The notes beneath the pieces are model-generated. The model made no database searches. It saw only the letters and a program-made list of their open reading frames with translations, and had not been told where the DNA came from. The position numbers and the translations under genes were made by a program. From contig CAMDJV010000015.1 of the NCBI GenBank assembly GCA_945901085.1, forward strand, positions 23,023 to 87,022: a stretch of 64,000 nucleotides of DNA. Reading direction: 5' to 3'. Shown piece after piece: positions 45,762 through 54,989 of the stretch. This stretch comes from Rhodovarius crocodyli (GTDB taxonomy: Bacteria > Pseudomonadota > Alphaproteobacteria > Acetobacterales > Acetobacteraceae). The first letter of the stretch is position 1. Each line of letters opens with the position of its first letter.

Positions 45762-46602
45762 GGGTGGCGGAGTTGAGCAGCGAGGAATTCGGATAGGCCT
45801 CGGCGCGGACCTCATGGATGAAGGGCCGCTCCATGCCAGGTGGCGTCACCAACTCGGTTTCCACATGATCCGCATGGAAGCGGTGCAGCAGATACCCGCA
45901 GGGGCGGCTGCCCGCGAGGCCCGGCTGCTCAGCCTCGGCCACGATGAAGCCTATTGAGGGTGCCCAGACCATCCTTGCATTGGCATGGCTGGCCTCGGCA
46001 AAAAGATGCAGGTGGCCGCAGGCCACCAACCGCAGAGCCGGGTGCTGCAGCAGTGGCAGGAAGGGGCCCCGGGCGAAGGGGGGGACCGACCAGTAATCGA
46101 ACAGGCTATCCTCAGGGGTCGTGGTGAAGATCGGCTTGTGGAGGAAGACGGCCAGCCGGCGCTCGCCCAGCCCGGCGAGCGCATCGTCAATCAAACCCGC
46201 CTGCGCGGCCTCTTCGGTCGGATCGGTGCCGCAAATCTGGGTGTTCAGACCCAGCAGCCGCCAACCGCCATGGTCGATCACCCACCGATCCGCGCCGAAA
46301 TGGCGGCGGAACCTGGCGAGGCGTTCTGCGTTGCAGGGCTGCCGCGGGGCGCGTTCGGGATGATCGCCGACATCATGATTGCCCGGCAGGGCATGTGCGG
46401 GGCGCGGCAGCCGCGCGAGGGATTGGGCGGCAAAGGCCATATCCGCCTCGCTGTCAGCGCCATCGAGTGAGACATCCCCAGTGGCGATGATCATGTCGGG
46501 CGGCTCGACGATAAGATGCTCCAGCACCGCATCGAAATTCCTCCGGAACAGGGAGGTATGAGCGCCGAGGTGCGGATCGGAGATCTGGGCGAGCGTGAAC
46601 AA
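45751..46602 (-). CDS. Metallophosphoesterase, cyclic-nucleotide/glycerophosphodiesterase type
   Basis: A 283-residue calcineurin-fold phosphodiesterase with the full set of metal motifs: DPHLG, ATGDVS, GNHDVGD, LHKPIF and GHLH. The domain resembles GpdQ and cAMP phosphodiesterase CpdA-type enzymes that cut phosphodiesters. There is no signal peptide, so it is cytoplasmic. It is the first gene of the unit that continues with a Ugp-type importer, suggesting hydrolysis of diesters brought in by that importer. About 165 bp upstream hold a Pho-box-like repeat. Confidence 0.86.
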   Translation of the reverse strand: MFTLAQISDPHLGAHTSLFRRNFDAVLEHLIVEPPDMIIATGDVSLDGADSEADMAFAAQSLARLPRPAHALPGNHDVGDHPERAPRQPCNAERLARFRRHFGADRWVIDHGGWRLLGLNTQICGTDPTEEAAQAGLIDDALAGLGERRLAVFLHKPIFTTTPEDSLFDYWSVPPFARGPFLPLLQHPALRLVACGHLHLFAEASHANARMVWAPSIGFIVAEAEQPGLAGSRPCGYLLHRFHADHVETELVTPPGMERPFIHEVRAEAYPNSSLLNSATHVG

Positions 46603-46659
46603 CAGGCAGTTCCCTCAGAGTGGCGTCTGGGGCGGTTAACCACACTGAATTGCAACCAC

Positions 46660-46688
46660 GTGACGGGGGTATGAAGCTTGTATGGCGA
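46660..46688 (-). promoter_or_regulatory. Possible PhoB box before the metallophosphoesterase operon
   Basis: Three 7-mers at an 11-nt period: GTGACGG (46660-46666), ATGAAGC (46671-46677), ATGGCGA (46682-46688). Each resembles ATGACAG only partly (four to five of seven). It lies 58-86 bp upstream of the start. The regular spacing is the main support. Confidence 0.35.
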
Positions 46689-46767
46689 GGGGCTGGAGCG
46701 GCCCGCCGCCATGTCACCGCTCAGCGCCTCAGCCGGCTTTGGTGGCGAAGAGGATGACGATCTGACG

Positions 46768-47673
46768 TCACTCCCGCCACCTCTGCCGGGGGTCGAGTGC
46801 GGCCAGCGCCAATGACGTCAGGGCATTGACCAGGACGATGGCCAGCGCGGCAACCACCAACCCTGCCAGCACCACCGGTTGGTCGCGCCCCTGAATGCCA
46901 TTGAGCACCAGCGCGCCCAGGCCTGGCAGGCCAAACAGCAACTCCATGGTCAGCGTGCCCCCCAAGAGCCCCGCCAGCATCACACCACTGAGCGACACCG
47001 CGACCGGGGCTGCCAATGGCAGAATATGCCAGCGCGCCAACCATAGCGGCGACAGGCCGCGCGCGCGCGCCGCCATCACATGCGGCAGCGCAGCAACCTC
47101 GGCTACCTCCTCGGAGAGAGGTTTGGCGAGTTGTCCGGCATTGTCGATGCCCAGAATGATCACCGGCGCCAGTAGCCCGCCAATCGCGGGCAGCCAGCCC
47201 AACCACACCGAAAACATGAGCAGCGCCGCCACGCCCACGCAAAAGGTGGGAAGGGCGATCGACCACAGGTTGATAGCCTCCACCGCCAGGCGCGCCGTGC
47301 GCGAACCCGCCGCTTGGGCCAGGCAGAGCCCAAACGCCAAGAGCATCCCCATCCCGCCTGATAGCGCACCGAGTTGCAGACTGGCCTGAGCGGCATCCCA
47401 AAGCATGGGCCCAACCGGCTGGCCAAAGCGCTGTGACGTGCCCAGATCACCCGCCAGAGCCGCCCCCACCCAGGCCAAAAAGCGCCGCCATGACGGCTGA
47501 TCCAGCCCGAGTTCAGCCCGCAATGCCGCCTGCTGGGCAGCATCCAGATCGCCAGCCGAAGCCCAGACATCCACCACATCACCTGGGATGGCGCCAAAGA
47601 TCAGAAATAGCCCAAAGGTGATCGCGAGCCCCTGCGCCAGGGCGGCTGCCAGAATGGTAAGCGCGCGTCTCAT
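46768..47673 (-). CDS. ABC permease, DppB type (no ATPase in its unit)
   Basis: A 301-residue permease. It has GDVVDVWASAG, LGLDQPSWRRFLAWVG, AGDLGTSQRFGQPVG and the loop ARARGLSPLWLARWHILP. It overlaps the DppC-type gene by four bases and is the last gene of a ten-gene operon. No dipeptide-type ATPase follows or precedes it in this unit; the ATPases at 27.8 kb or 34.8-36.7 kb would be the nearest candidates to drive it. Confidence 0.85.
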   Translation of the reverse strand: MRRALTILAAALAQGLAITFGLFLIFGAIPGDVVDVWASAGDLDAAQQAALRAELGLDQPSWRRFLAWVGAALAGDLGTSQRFGQPVGPMLWDAAQASLQLGALSGGMGMLLAFGLCLAQAAGSRTARLAVEAINLWSIALPTFCVGVAALLMFSVWLGWLPAIGGLLAPVIILGIDNAGQLAKPLSEEVAEVAALPHVMAARARGLSPLWLARWHILPLAAPVAVSLSGVMLAGLLGGTLTMELLFGLPGLGALVLNGIQGRDQPVVLAGLVVAALAIVLVNALTSLALAALDPRQRWRE

Positions 47674-48455
47674 CCTGCCCGCCTGGGGTCCACGCGCCGG
47701 CGCGCCGCACCACCCAGGGCAGCACAGGCCCCCGTGGCCAGCGCAATGGCGGCCACCGGAACGAGCAGCGCATGCGGCGCCGCCTCGGCCAGCCGGGCCG
47801 CATCAGCGGCCATGCGGCCCCAGGTGGGCGCATCCGGCGCGGCACCAAGGCCGAGGAAGGATAGTACACTCTCCGTCACCACGCAGCGCGGCACGATAAT
47901 AGCGGCCAGCGTCACCAGCGGCCCGGCCAGATTGGGCATGATATGGCGCAACACAATCCGCCAAGGCCCGGCGCCGGAGACAATCGCGGCGGCGACATAC
48001 TCCTCCGCCTGCTCGCGCCGCCGCGCGGTGCGGGCGACATGGGCGAAAAGCGGCGCGAAGGACAAGGCCAACGCCAGCACCAGCGGCGATAGGCCAGGCC
48101 CCATGGCCGCTAACGCTATCAATGCCAGCAGCAGCGGCGGCAGGCCGCGCAGCGTGTCGATCAGGGCGAAACCCAGCGCCTCCGCACCACGCCCTAATCC
48201 TGCCAGCAGCAACCCTGCTCCGGCCCCCACGACAAACGCCAAGATGCTCGCCATCGCCGCCACCGCCAAGGTGGTGCCTGCCCCGGCCAGCAGGCGCGAC
48301 AAGACATCGCGGCCCAGATGATCCGTACCCAGCAGATGTTCAGGGCCGGGCGGCTGGTTCAGGGCGAGCAGATTCTGGTCCAGCGGGTCAAATGGCGCGA
48401 CATAAGGGCCGAATAAGGCCAGTGCCAGCATCGCCAGCGCCAGGCCGCGCATCAT
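47670..48455 (-). CDS. ABC permease, DppC type (no ATPase in its unit)
   Basis: A 261-residue permease with GTDHLGRDVLSRLLAG, the EAA-type loop AAAIVSGAGPWRIVLRHIMP and SFLGLGAAPDAPTWGRM. It begins inside the receptor's stop (ATGA). The N-terminal cytoplasmic part is shorter than in the other two DppC-type proteins of this window. Confidence 0.86.
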   Translation of the reverse strand: MMRGLALAMLALALFGPYVAPFDPLDQNLLALNQPPGPEHLLGTDHLGRDVLSRLLAGAGTTLAVAAMASILAFVVGAGAGLLLAGLGRGAEALGFALIDTLRGLPPLLLALIALAAMGPGLSPLVLALALSFAPLFAHVARTARRREQAEEYVAAAIVSGAGPWRIVLRHIMPNLAGPLVTLAAIIVPRCVVTESVLSFLGLGAAPDAPTWGRMAADAARLAEAAPHALLVPVAAIALATGACAALGGAARRRVDPRRAG

Positions 48456-49948
48456 CCCAGCGATGTCGCCGCAATCCCACCATCCGCCCGGTGCGGGCTC
48501 CAGGTGAAGCCGGTCGTGAAGCCTCGCACCTCACGCCGCCAGGCGATCTGGTTGGCGGCATGGCCGAGCACAAGGAAATAATGCTTTTCCGCCACCCTTG
48601 CCCAGGCCTGGGCGTATTTTGCGCGGCGCGGCTCCAGTGCCGGCTCGGCCGCCGCAGCGCGGATCATACCATCCAGTTCGGGGTCCTGAATGCCACCCCA
48701 CAGCACCGGGTTGGGGCCATCCGACATCAGTCGCACCCAGCGCAGAAACACATCGGCGCGCGGGCCTGAGGCCATGCAGCAGATGTCCCAGTCATATTGA
48801 CCAAGCCGCCGTTGGGCGCCGATATCGTCAAGCGGCGTATGGGTGACCCGAAAGCCCAAACGCCGGACCATCTGCACCGCCGCCTGGGCATAGGGTTCCT
48901 GCCAAGACACCATTTCAATGGCGGTGCGGCCAGGATCAACCCCGGCCTCGCGCAGCAGGGCGCGGGCCTGGTCGAGATCGGGCGCACGATACGGGTCGGC
49001 CTCGTGCAACGCCTGGTCAAAGTAAAGATTGCCAGGTGCCACCATCTGATTGGTCACCACCCCCGCCTCGCCCGCCACGAAGCGCATGAAACCGGGCTTG
49101 TCCAAGACATGGCCGAGCGCCCGGCGCACCAGCGGGTTGTCGAAAGGCGGGCGCGGCCGGCGATTATTGAACGCCAGGAAGTACCAGGTGGTATCGCGCA
49201 GCCCCTGGACCACGAAGCGTGGATCGGCGCGCAGCTGAGTTGCCACATCCTGCGCCACATCAGCGACATGCAAATCGCCCGCACGCAGGGCGATCCCTTT
49301 ATCGACATCGCCGCGCAGATCGAAGTGCACTGCCTCGAGTTGCGGCTGGCCCGGCCGCCAATAATGCGGATTGGCTGGTGCCTGCAGCCGCAGATTGGGC
49401 TGCCACTGGCCGAATAGGAAGGGTCCGGTGCCGGCAGGGCGGGTGATGGTGCCATCCCAGCCGGGCGAGCGCGGCGAGACGATCCAAAGCTCCGACAACG
49501 AGGTCAGCAGCGGTGCATAGGGCTGCGAGAGCCGCAAGGTGACAGTGCCGGCATCCGGCGTCTCGATCGCGGTGATCAGGCGCATGGCACCGGCCAGCCA
49601 ACCGCCACGAATACGGTCGCGCACGCGTTCGATATTGGCCCTGACTGCGGCGGCATCCATCACACTGCCGTCATGGAACATCACGCCGGGCCGGAGATGG
49701 AAAGTTGCGATCAGCCCATCCCCTGAAAGCGAAAACCGCTCAGCCAGGAAAGGCTCTACACCACCATCGGGGCCAATGGAGGTCAGCGCCTCAACATAGG
49801 CCTGCTGCACGGCGATGGAGCCGGTGTGACGATGGGGGTCGGCCGTGTCGAGCCCCAGCGTGGCATAGCGCAAGATGCCTCGGCGCGGGCCTGCCTGCGC
49901 CATGGCGGGCGGAGCTGCCAGGAAGGGCAGGATGCGGCGCGGGATCAA
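48452..49948 (-). CDS. Dipeptide-type ABC substrate-binding protein
   Basis: A 498-residue SBP_bac_5 receptor with a short Arg-containing leader (IPRRILPFLAAPPAMAQA). Core motifs are FHLRPGVMFHDGSVMDAAAV and RPAGTGPFLFGQWQP. It differs clearly from both receptor pairs elsewhere in the window. It starts within the stop of the nucleotide-pyrophosphatase-type hydrolase (ATGA), so the two are tightly co-translated; its ligand may be that enzyme's substrate. Confidence 0.86.
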   Translation of the reverse strand: MIPRRILPFLAAPPAMAQAGPRRGILRYATLGLDTADPHRHTGSIAVQQAYVEALTSIGPDGGVEPFLAERFSLSGDGLIATFHLRPGVMFHDGSVMDAAAVRANIERVRDRIRGGWLAGAMRLITAIETPDAGTVTLRLSQPYAPLLTSLSELWIVSPRSPGWDGTITRPAGTGPFLFGQWQPNLRLQAPANPHYWRPGQPQLEAVHFDLRGDVDKGIALRAGDLHVADVAQDVATQLRADPRFVVQGLRDTTWYFLAFNNRRPRPPFDNPLVRRALGHVLDKPGFMRFVAGEAGVVTNQMVAPGNLYFDQALHEADPYRAPDLDQARALLREAGVDPGRTAIEMVSWQEPYAQAAVQMVRRLGFRVTHTPLDDIGAQRRLGQYDWDICCMASGPRADVFLRWVRLMSDGPNPVLWGGIQDPELDGMIRAAAAEPALEPRRAKYAQAWARVAEKHYFLVLGHAANQIAWRREVRGFTTGFTWSPHRADGGIAATSLG

Positions 49949-51225
49949 ACCACGTGCTCCATCACCGCACTGCCCTGCAAGGCGCGCCCATCCATCGCCG
50001 GCCCCTCCATCCCCCGGTCCAGAAAGCGCAGGATCGAGGGCGCAATATCAATCGGCGAGGCATCGGCCATGCTCACACCACGGGCAAAGCCCGGGCCATC
50101 CGCCACCATCACCGGCGCCTGTTCGGCCGCACCCAGGCCGCCATGCTGGCCGCAACCCATACGGTCTGGCTTGCCGGTAGCAGGCTTGGCCACCAGAACC
50201 AGCCCGGGCAGGCCATGCGCATTGAGTGCATCACGCCGGCGCATCGCAACAATACAAAGCAACCCATCGGCGCCAGGCCTTTGCCCCAGGCGCCGCAGCG
50301 CCTCGCCATGCAGCACCGCATCCGCCCAGGCGGCGGCCTGGAAGAATGCCATCACCGGTTCCGGGTCGCGGCAGGGGGCGAGATGCACCATCACCGAGGA
50401 GCCATTCGACAGCGTCACCAGCCCATGTTCAGCACCCGGCTGCAGCCCTGCCTCGGCGAGTTCGGCATCGACATCGATCACCCCCTCCACTGTCTCATGG
50501 CCATGGTCAGAGCCGGCCATGAGCAGAATTTCCTCGCCCAGCGCCCGCCGCCGATCAGTCATCTCCATCACCTCGCCCAGCCTCGCATCGGCGGCGGCAA
50601 TCGCCTCCCAGCAGGGGTCTGAACCTGGGGTATGGGCGTGCTGGGTGGCATCGGGCTCGCCCAACCAGAGCACGCCCAGCGCGGGACGGCGGCTGGTGAT
50701 CTCCTCCAGAAACCGCTCGGTGATCATCTTGTCACCCGCCACGCTCAGCGTGATCTCGCTCAGCGGTGCCAGCGGCCGCCCCGGCTCATGGCTCACCACC
50801 CGGTTGAACAAATGGCCCGCCTGATTGGGGTCATGCGCCAGCGCCGCCCCCGGCGAAACATTGGAGCAAATCACCACGCCACCATGCACCGCCAGACGGT
50901 CGGCCATGGTCGGCACATCCAGCGCGCTGCCATGCATGGCGCGCCGGGCGGGCAAAAACCCCGCCGCACCGGCATCATGCGGATGCAACTGGCCATCCGT
51001 ATCGAGCAAGGCCATGGAATTGCCCGCCAGCCCATGCGTGGCCGGCACGCAACCCGTGGCGGTGGAGGAGGAGACCACGCGCGTGGCGGATGGAAACATC
51101 GAGCGATATTGCCCGAAGGCCGTGCCCCGGCACCACAGCCGCCAGAGGTTTGGCGTGCGTTCGGGCGAAACGGCATCACGCCGTAGCCCATCCATGATCA
51201 CCAGCAGTGCGGTCTTATTGGTCAC
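49945..51225 (-). CDS. Nucleotide pyrophosphatase/phosphodiesterase-type hydrolase (alkaline phosphatase superfamily)
   Basis: A 426-residue type I phosphodiesterase/nucleotide pyrophosphatase domain. Motifs in order: VIMDGLRRD (metal Asp), FPSATRVVSSSTATG (nucleophile region), LGEPDATQHAHT (Asp and His ligands), GSDHGHETV (Asp-His) and a late CGQHGG His. It lacks a signal peptide. Phosphonoacetate hydrolase (PhnA) belongs to the same superfamily and is an alternative. It overlaps the metallophosphoesterase upstream and the receptor downstream by four bases each. Confidence 0.82.
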   Translation of the reverse strand: MTNKTALLVIMDGLRRDAVSPERTPNLWRLWCRGTAFGQYRSMFPSATRVVSSSTATGCVPATHGLAGNSMALLDTDGQLHPHDAGAAGFLPARRAMHGSALDVPTMADRLAVHGGVVICSNVSPGAALAHDPNQAGHLFNRVVSHEPGRPLAPLSEITLSVAGDKMITERFLEEITSRRPALGVLWLGEPDATQHAHTPGSDPCWEAIAAADARLGEVMEMTDRRRALGEEILLMAGSDHGHETVEGVIDVDAELAEAGLQPGAEHGLVTLSNGSSVMVHLAPCRDPEPVMAFFQAAAWADAVLHGEALRRLGQRPGADGLLCIVAMRRRDALNAHGLPGLVLVAKPATGKPDRMGCGQHGGLGAAEQAPVMVADGPGFARGVSMADASPIDIAPSILRFLDRGMEGPAMDGRALQGSAVMEHVV

Positions 51226-52022
51226 AGGTCGAAATTTCCCGTCTGATCAAGAAAGTCATGAGCATGCACCACGACGCTATCCTCGCTCACCCGCACCAGC
51301 GCATAGGCCGGCGGTTCATGGCTGCCCGGCGTGCTGTCCCGCTCGGAGAGGTCCAGCGCCACCTGATGCGAGGTGCCGCGCAGCGAGGTGAAGGGAATGC
51401 CCAGCCAGGAGCCGCCCAGCGGGCGATGCAAATGGCCATGGAACATATGGCGGATTTTCGCCCGATGCGGTGCCAGCGCATCAGCCAGCGCAGCAGAATT
51501 CAGCAGCGGGATGCGATCCATCCGGGTGATGCCAAGCGGCATGGGCGGGTGATGCAGAAAGAGGAAGACCGGCGCCTCACTCTCCTCCAGCCGCGCCGTC
51601 AGCCAAGCCAGCCGCGCCTCGCAGAGCAGCCCGGCATGGGTGCCCTCGGTCTTGGTGTCGAGCAGGATGAAGCGGCCCATCTCGGTCTCGATCACCTGCT
51701 GGATGAAGCCCGCATCATCAACAGGGGCCTCGGGGAAGGCAGCACGGAAATGCGCCCGCTCATCATGATTGCCCAGCATGAGGTGGAAGGGCATGGGCAG
51801 CCCCTCCAAAATCTCGCGCAGCGTGGCATAGGCCGCCGGCTGGCCATGATGGGTCAGGTCGCCAGTGATGATGACGAATTCCGCCGGTGCCGCACTCCCC
51901 GGGCCATGCCGCGCGGCGATGCTCTCCACCGCATGGCGCAGGCGCAGTGCCGGGTCGAGACCATAATTGGTCTCGCCCGGGGGCAGGATATGCAGGTCAG
52001 TAATGTGAATGAAGTCGAACAT
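51222..52022 (-). CDS. GpdQ-like metallophosphoesterase
   Basis: A 266-residue calcineurin-fold phosphodiesterase. Motifs are TDLHI, ITGDLTHHG, LGNHDERAHF, LHHPPMPLG and HGHLH. The GNHDER...F spacing and the HHPP segment are typical of GpdQ and cyclic-nucleotide PDEs, enzymes active on glycerophosphodiesters. There is no signal peptide. It overlaps the hydrolase gene downstream and shares one base with the receptor stop upstream. Confidence 0.87.
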   Translation of the reverse strand: MFDFIHITDLHILPPGETNYGLDPALRLRHAVESIAARHGPGSAAPAEFVIITGDLTHHGQPAAYATLREILEGLPMPFHLMLGNHDERAHFRAAFPEAPVDDAGFIQQVIETEMGRFILLDTKTEGTHAGLLCEARLAWLTARLEESEAPVFLFLHHPPMPLGITRMDRIPLLNSAALADALAPHRAKIRHMFHGHLHRPLGGSWLGIPFTSLRGTSHQVALDLSERDSTPGSHEPPAYALVRVSEDSVVVHAHDFLDQTGNFDL

Positions 52023-53284
52023 CAGCGGCGCGGCAACAGGGCTTGCACATCGGCGGCCATGCGGGTCAGCGCGGCCGCAGGCTCGGCGCGCTTGGCGACG
52101 ACCGACTGCAGATGGTCATTGATGTTGTCGGTGATGCGCAGCGCGTTCTGCCCCGGGAAGGCGTACCAGCCGGTGATCACATCCTGCTGGCGGAAGGTGA
52201 CCATGTGGTTGGGGTTCTCGCGATAGAACCGCCCCAGCATTTCCTCGCGCTGAGCGGGAATGGTGCTGGCGGGCATATAGCCGGTGGCATTGACCATCAT
52301 GGTGGCACCCACCGGGCCGGTGGCGAATTTGATGAATTCCCAGGCTGCGGCCTGCTTGGCGGCATCACGGGTGAACATCATAGCGACATTGCCGCCCGCG
52401 GGCAGGCGGGCATTGGGCGAGGAGAGCGGGTAGCGGCCGCAGACCAGCGGGAAACGCCCGCCGATCTCACGGTTGTAGCGCCCGAGTTGTGCGGTGGACT
52501 GCATGGAGATGCCCAGGCGCCCGGCGAAGAAATCGGCGATGGCGGCGGTGGCGCGCATATCGGGCATGCGGCCTTCATCGACCAGCATGCGCAGGGCGGC
52601 GATGGCGCGCTGGCCATGCTCATTGCCCATCGCCACCTGGCGCTCATCCGCCGAGAGCATGGTGCCGCCATGGCTGAAGACCAGCGCCTGCCAAGCCCAG
52701 TTCCCGGTGATCGTCCAGTCGTAAAACATGCCGTTGAGGTTCTCTGCGGTGCCGTGGATGGCCCGCGCCAGGGCCGCGACCTCGGCCCAGGTCGTTGGCA
52801 GGGCTTCGGGGTTGCCGCCGGCGCGGCGAAGCTGCTCGACATTATAATAGAGGATGGGGGTGGAGAGGGCGAAGCCGATGCCCGTCTGCGCCGCACCCAC
52901 CTGGCCCAGCGATAGCAAGCTCTCGGAATAGCCCTGCGCGGCAATGCGGGTATCGGCGGCCATGAAGGGTTTGAGGTCGACGGGGATTTCGCGCTCGACC
53001 AGGGTGCGCTGGCGGTTCAGGCCATGGAATGCGACATCGGGCAGTTGCCGGGTCACGGCATCGCGCAGGTGGCGCTGGAGGATTTCCTCGTAGCCCTGCT
53101 CAGGGGCGCGGATGGTCACACGCACATTAGGGTTGGCCCGCATGAAGGCGGCCGTCATCTCTTCCATCAGCCCGCGGAACAGTTCGGGGATCGAATACTG
53201 GAAAGAGATTTCGACGGGTGAAGTCTGCGCCAGCGCCGGCATGGCAAGCGTTGTGGCCAGAAGCGCGCGACGTTGAATGGTCAT
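52022..53284 (-). CDS. Ugp-type ABC substrate-binding protein 2
   Basis: A 420-residue family-1 receptor, paralogue of the one at 41551-42825 (shared DVAFHGLNR-like, PILYYN, LRRAGGNPE, AFPGQNALRIT and LLPR ends). It has a signal (QRRALLATTLAMPALAQ). GGAGA fits ATG 53284 better than ATG 53290. It lies between two metallophosphoesterases, strongly suggesting organophosphate ligands. Confidence 0.86.
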   Translation of the reverse strand: MTIQRRALLATTLAMPALAQTSPVEISFQYSIPELFRGLMEEMTAAFMRANPNVRVTIRAPEQGYEEILQRHLRDAVTRQLPDVAFHGLNRQRTLVEREIPVDLKPFMAADTRIAAQGYSESLLSLGQVGAAQTGIGFALSTPILYYNVEQLRRAGGNPEALPTTWAEVAALARAIHGTAENLNGMFYDWTITGNWAWQALVFSHGGTMLSADERQVAMGNEHGQRAIAALRMLVDEGRMPDMRATAAIADFFAGRLGISMQSTAQLGRYNREIGGRFPLVCGRYPLSSPNARLPAGGNVAMMFTRDAAKQAAAWEFIKFATGPVGATMMVNATGYMPASTIPAQREEMLGRFYRENPNHMVTFRQQDVITGWYAFPGQNALRITDNINDHLQSVVAKRAEPAAALTRMAADVQALLPRR

Positions 53285-53286
53285 GG

Positions 53287-54174
53287 TCATTCTCCGGATG
53301 TTGGGGGATGGGGATAGGGTAGGCCCTCGCCAGCAAGAGGCCCGTAGAGTCCGATACCGCCGGCGCGCATCCAGCCGCCGATATCGATGTTCAGCAGCGA
53401 TGGCGGCTCATGCCAGGTGATGGCGGGCGCGGCACCAAGCTCCAGCGTGGCATGGCCCACCCGCTTGCGGCCGCCCATCACCATGCGCCATTCACTCGGC
53501 ATATCGATGACGAAGGCGAGCCCGGGCAGCCAGAGATGCCGCGCGCCCGCGATGATCCTGTCGCGCGATTCATGCAGATGCCCGCTGATGATCAGCGCCA
53601 CCCTTCCCTCGCGGACATGGCGGTGGAGCAATTCGCGCGTCTGCGGCCGCCAGCAGGCGGCGGAATTGGCCGTCTCCGTCACGTCATGCAGGCATAATGG
53701 CTTATGGGTGAGCACAGCCACCTGCTGCGCGCCCGCTGTGGAGATGGCGTCTTCAAGGAAGGCGGCCTGGGCGTGCTCGGCCGGCAAATTGCTGCCGGGG
53801 ATGAGGCTATTGAGCGCAATCAGCCGCCAGCCCGGCACATCCAGCACCCAGAAATCGGCGCCGAAATGCCGCGTCCAGGCCGCCAGCAGCGCCTGGCTCA
53901 CCAAAGCCTCGCCAGCACCCTCAGGGTGGCAGGCGCCAATATCGTGATTGCCAGGCAAGGCATGCCAGGGGGCGGGCAGGCGGTCGAATTGTTCGCGCGC
54001 AAAGGCCAGATCATCCTCGCGCACCGGGGCATCGAGCGCGCAATCACCGGTGATGATGAACATATCCGGCGCCGGTGCTCGGGCCAGTTCGGCCAGCAGC
54101 AATTCCCAATTGGCATGGAACCACGGCCTGGCGCGGGAGAGATGAACGTCAGAGAGCAGGCCGATGCGCGTCAT
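53287..54174 (-). CDS. Metallophosphoesterase
   Basis: A 295-residue calcineurin-fold enzyme with SDVHLS, ITGDCALD, GNHDIGA, LTHKPL and GHLH. It resembles the phosphoesterase at 45751-46602 more than the GpdQ-like one, sharing the LPGNHDIG/LPGNHDVG and HFGADxWV segments, so these two may be duplicates. It is cytoplasmic by lack of a signal. It shares one base with the preceding permease gene. Confidence 0.86.
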   Translation of the reverse strand: MTRIGLLSDVHLSRARPWFHANWELLLAELARAPAPDMFIITGDCALDAPVREDDLAFAREQFDRLPAPWHALPGNHDIGACHPEGAGEALVSQALLAAWTRHFGADFWVLDVPGWRLIALNSLIPGSNLPAEHAQAAFLEDAISTAGAQQVAVLTHKPLCLHDVTETANSAACWRPQTRELLHRHVREGRVALIISGHLHESRDRIIAGARHLWLPGLAFVIDMPSEWRMVMGGRKRVGHATLELGAAPAITWHEPPSLLNIDIGGWMRAGGIGLYGPLAGEGLPYPHPPTSGE

Positions 54175-54989
54175 TATTTAACCCCGGTCATCGTCACGCC
54201 CTCGATGAAGGCGCGCTGGGCGAGCAGGAAGGCGAGTGCGAGCGGTGCGGTCACCACGGTGGCCGCCGCCATCAGCGGGCCGAAGGATGTGCCAGCCTCG
54301 GCATTGGAGAAGAACGCGATGCCGAGTGGGGGCGTCATCAAATGCTCCTCCTGCACCGCAATCAGCGGCCAGAAGAACTCATTCCAGTTCCAGATAAAGG
54401 AGAGGCAGGCAAAGGCCGCGATGGCCGGCGCCGCCGTGGGCAGCATGATCCGCCAGACAATGGCCCATTCCGAAAGCCCATCCATCCGCGCCGCGGCAAT
54501 CAGGTCATCGGGCACGGTGCGGAAGAACTGCCGCATCAGGAATATGCCGAAGACAGAGATGGTCGAGGGCAGAATGATCGCGGCATAGGTGTTCAAAAGT
54601 CCCAATTGCCACAGCCCGATATAGAGCGGGATGGCCGGCACCTGGGGCGGAATGAGCAGCGCCAGCACCACCATGCTGAATGCCGCCTCCCGCCCACGCC
54701 AGCGCAGCTTTGCCAGCGCATAGGCCATGGGCAGCGCCGTCAGCGCCTGGGCTGCGAAGATGCACAGCGTGACGAAAAGCCCGTTCAGCAAGAAGCGCAG
54801 CAGCGGCACCTTGGTGAAGGCGGCGGTGTAGTTCTCCACCGCATACCATTGCGTAGGCAACAGAGCAAAATGCGGCGAAAACACCTCACCCGGCGGCTTG
54901 AGCGAAATCGACAGCATGAGGATGAACGGCGCCAGCATCACCGCAGCACCGGTCAGCAGCGCCACATGGGTCAGAACGCGCTTAACCAT
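54174..54989 (-). CDS. Ugp-type ABC permease (UgpE-like) 2
   Basis: A 271-residue permease with six helices and the EAA loop AAARMDGLSEWAIVWRIMLP. Near-parallel to the gene at 42849-43691, including AYALAKLRWRGRE and LPSTISVFGIFLMRQ. It overlaps the UgpA-like gene by eight bases. Confidence 0.87.
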   Translation of the reverse strand: MVKRVLTHVALLTGAAVMLAPFILMLSISLKPPGEVFSPHFALLPTQWYAVENYTAAFTKVPLLRFLLNGLFVTLCIFAAQALTALPMAYALAKLRWRGREAAFSMVVLALLIPPQVPAIPLYIGLWQLGLLNTYAAIILPSTISVFGIFLMRQFFRTVPDDLIAAARMDGLSEWAIVWRIMLPTAAPAIAAFACLSFIWNWNEFFWPLIAVQEEHLMTPPLGIAFFSNAEAGTSFGPLMAAATVVTAPLALAFLLAQRAFIEGVTMTGVK

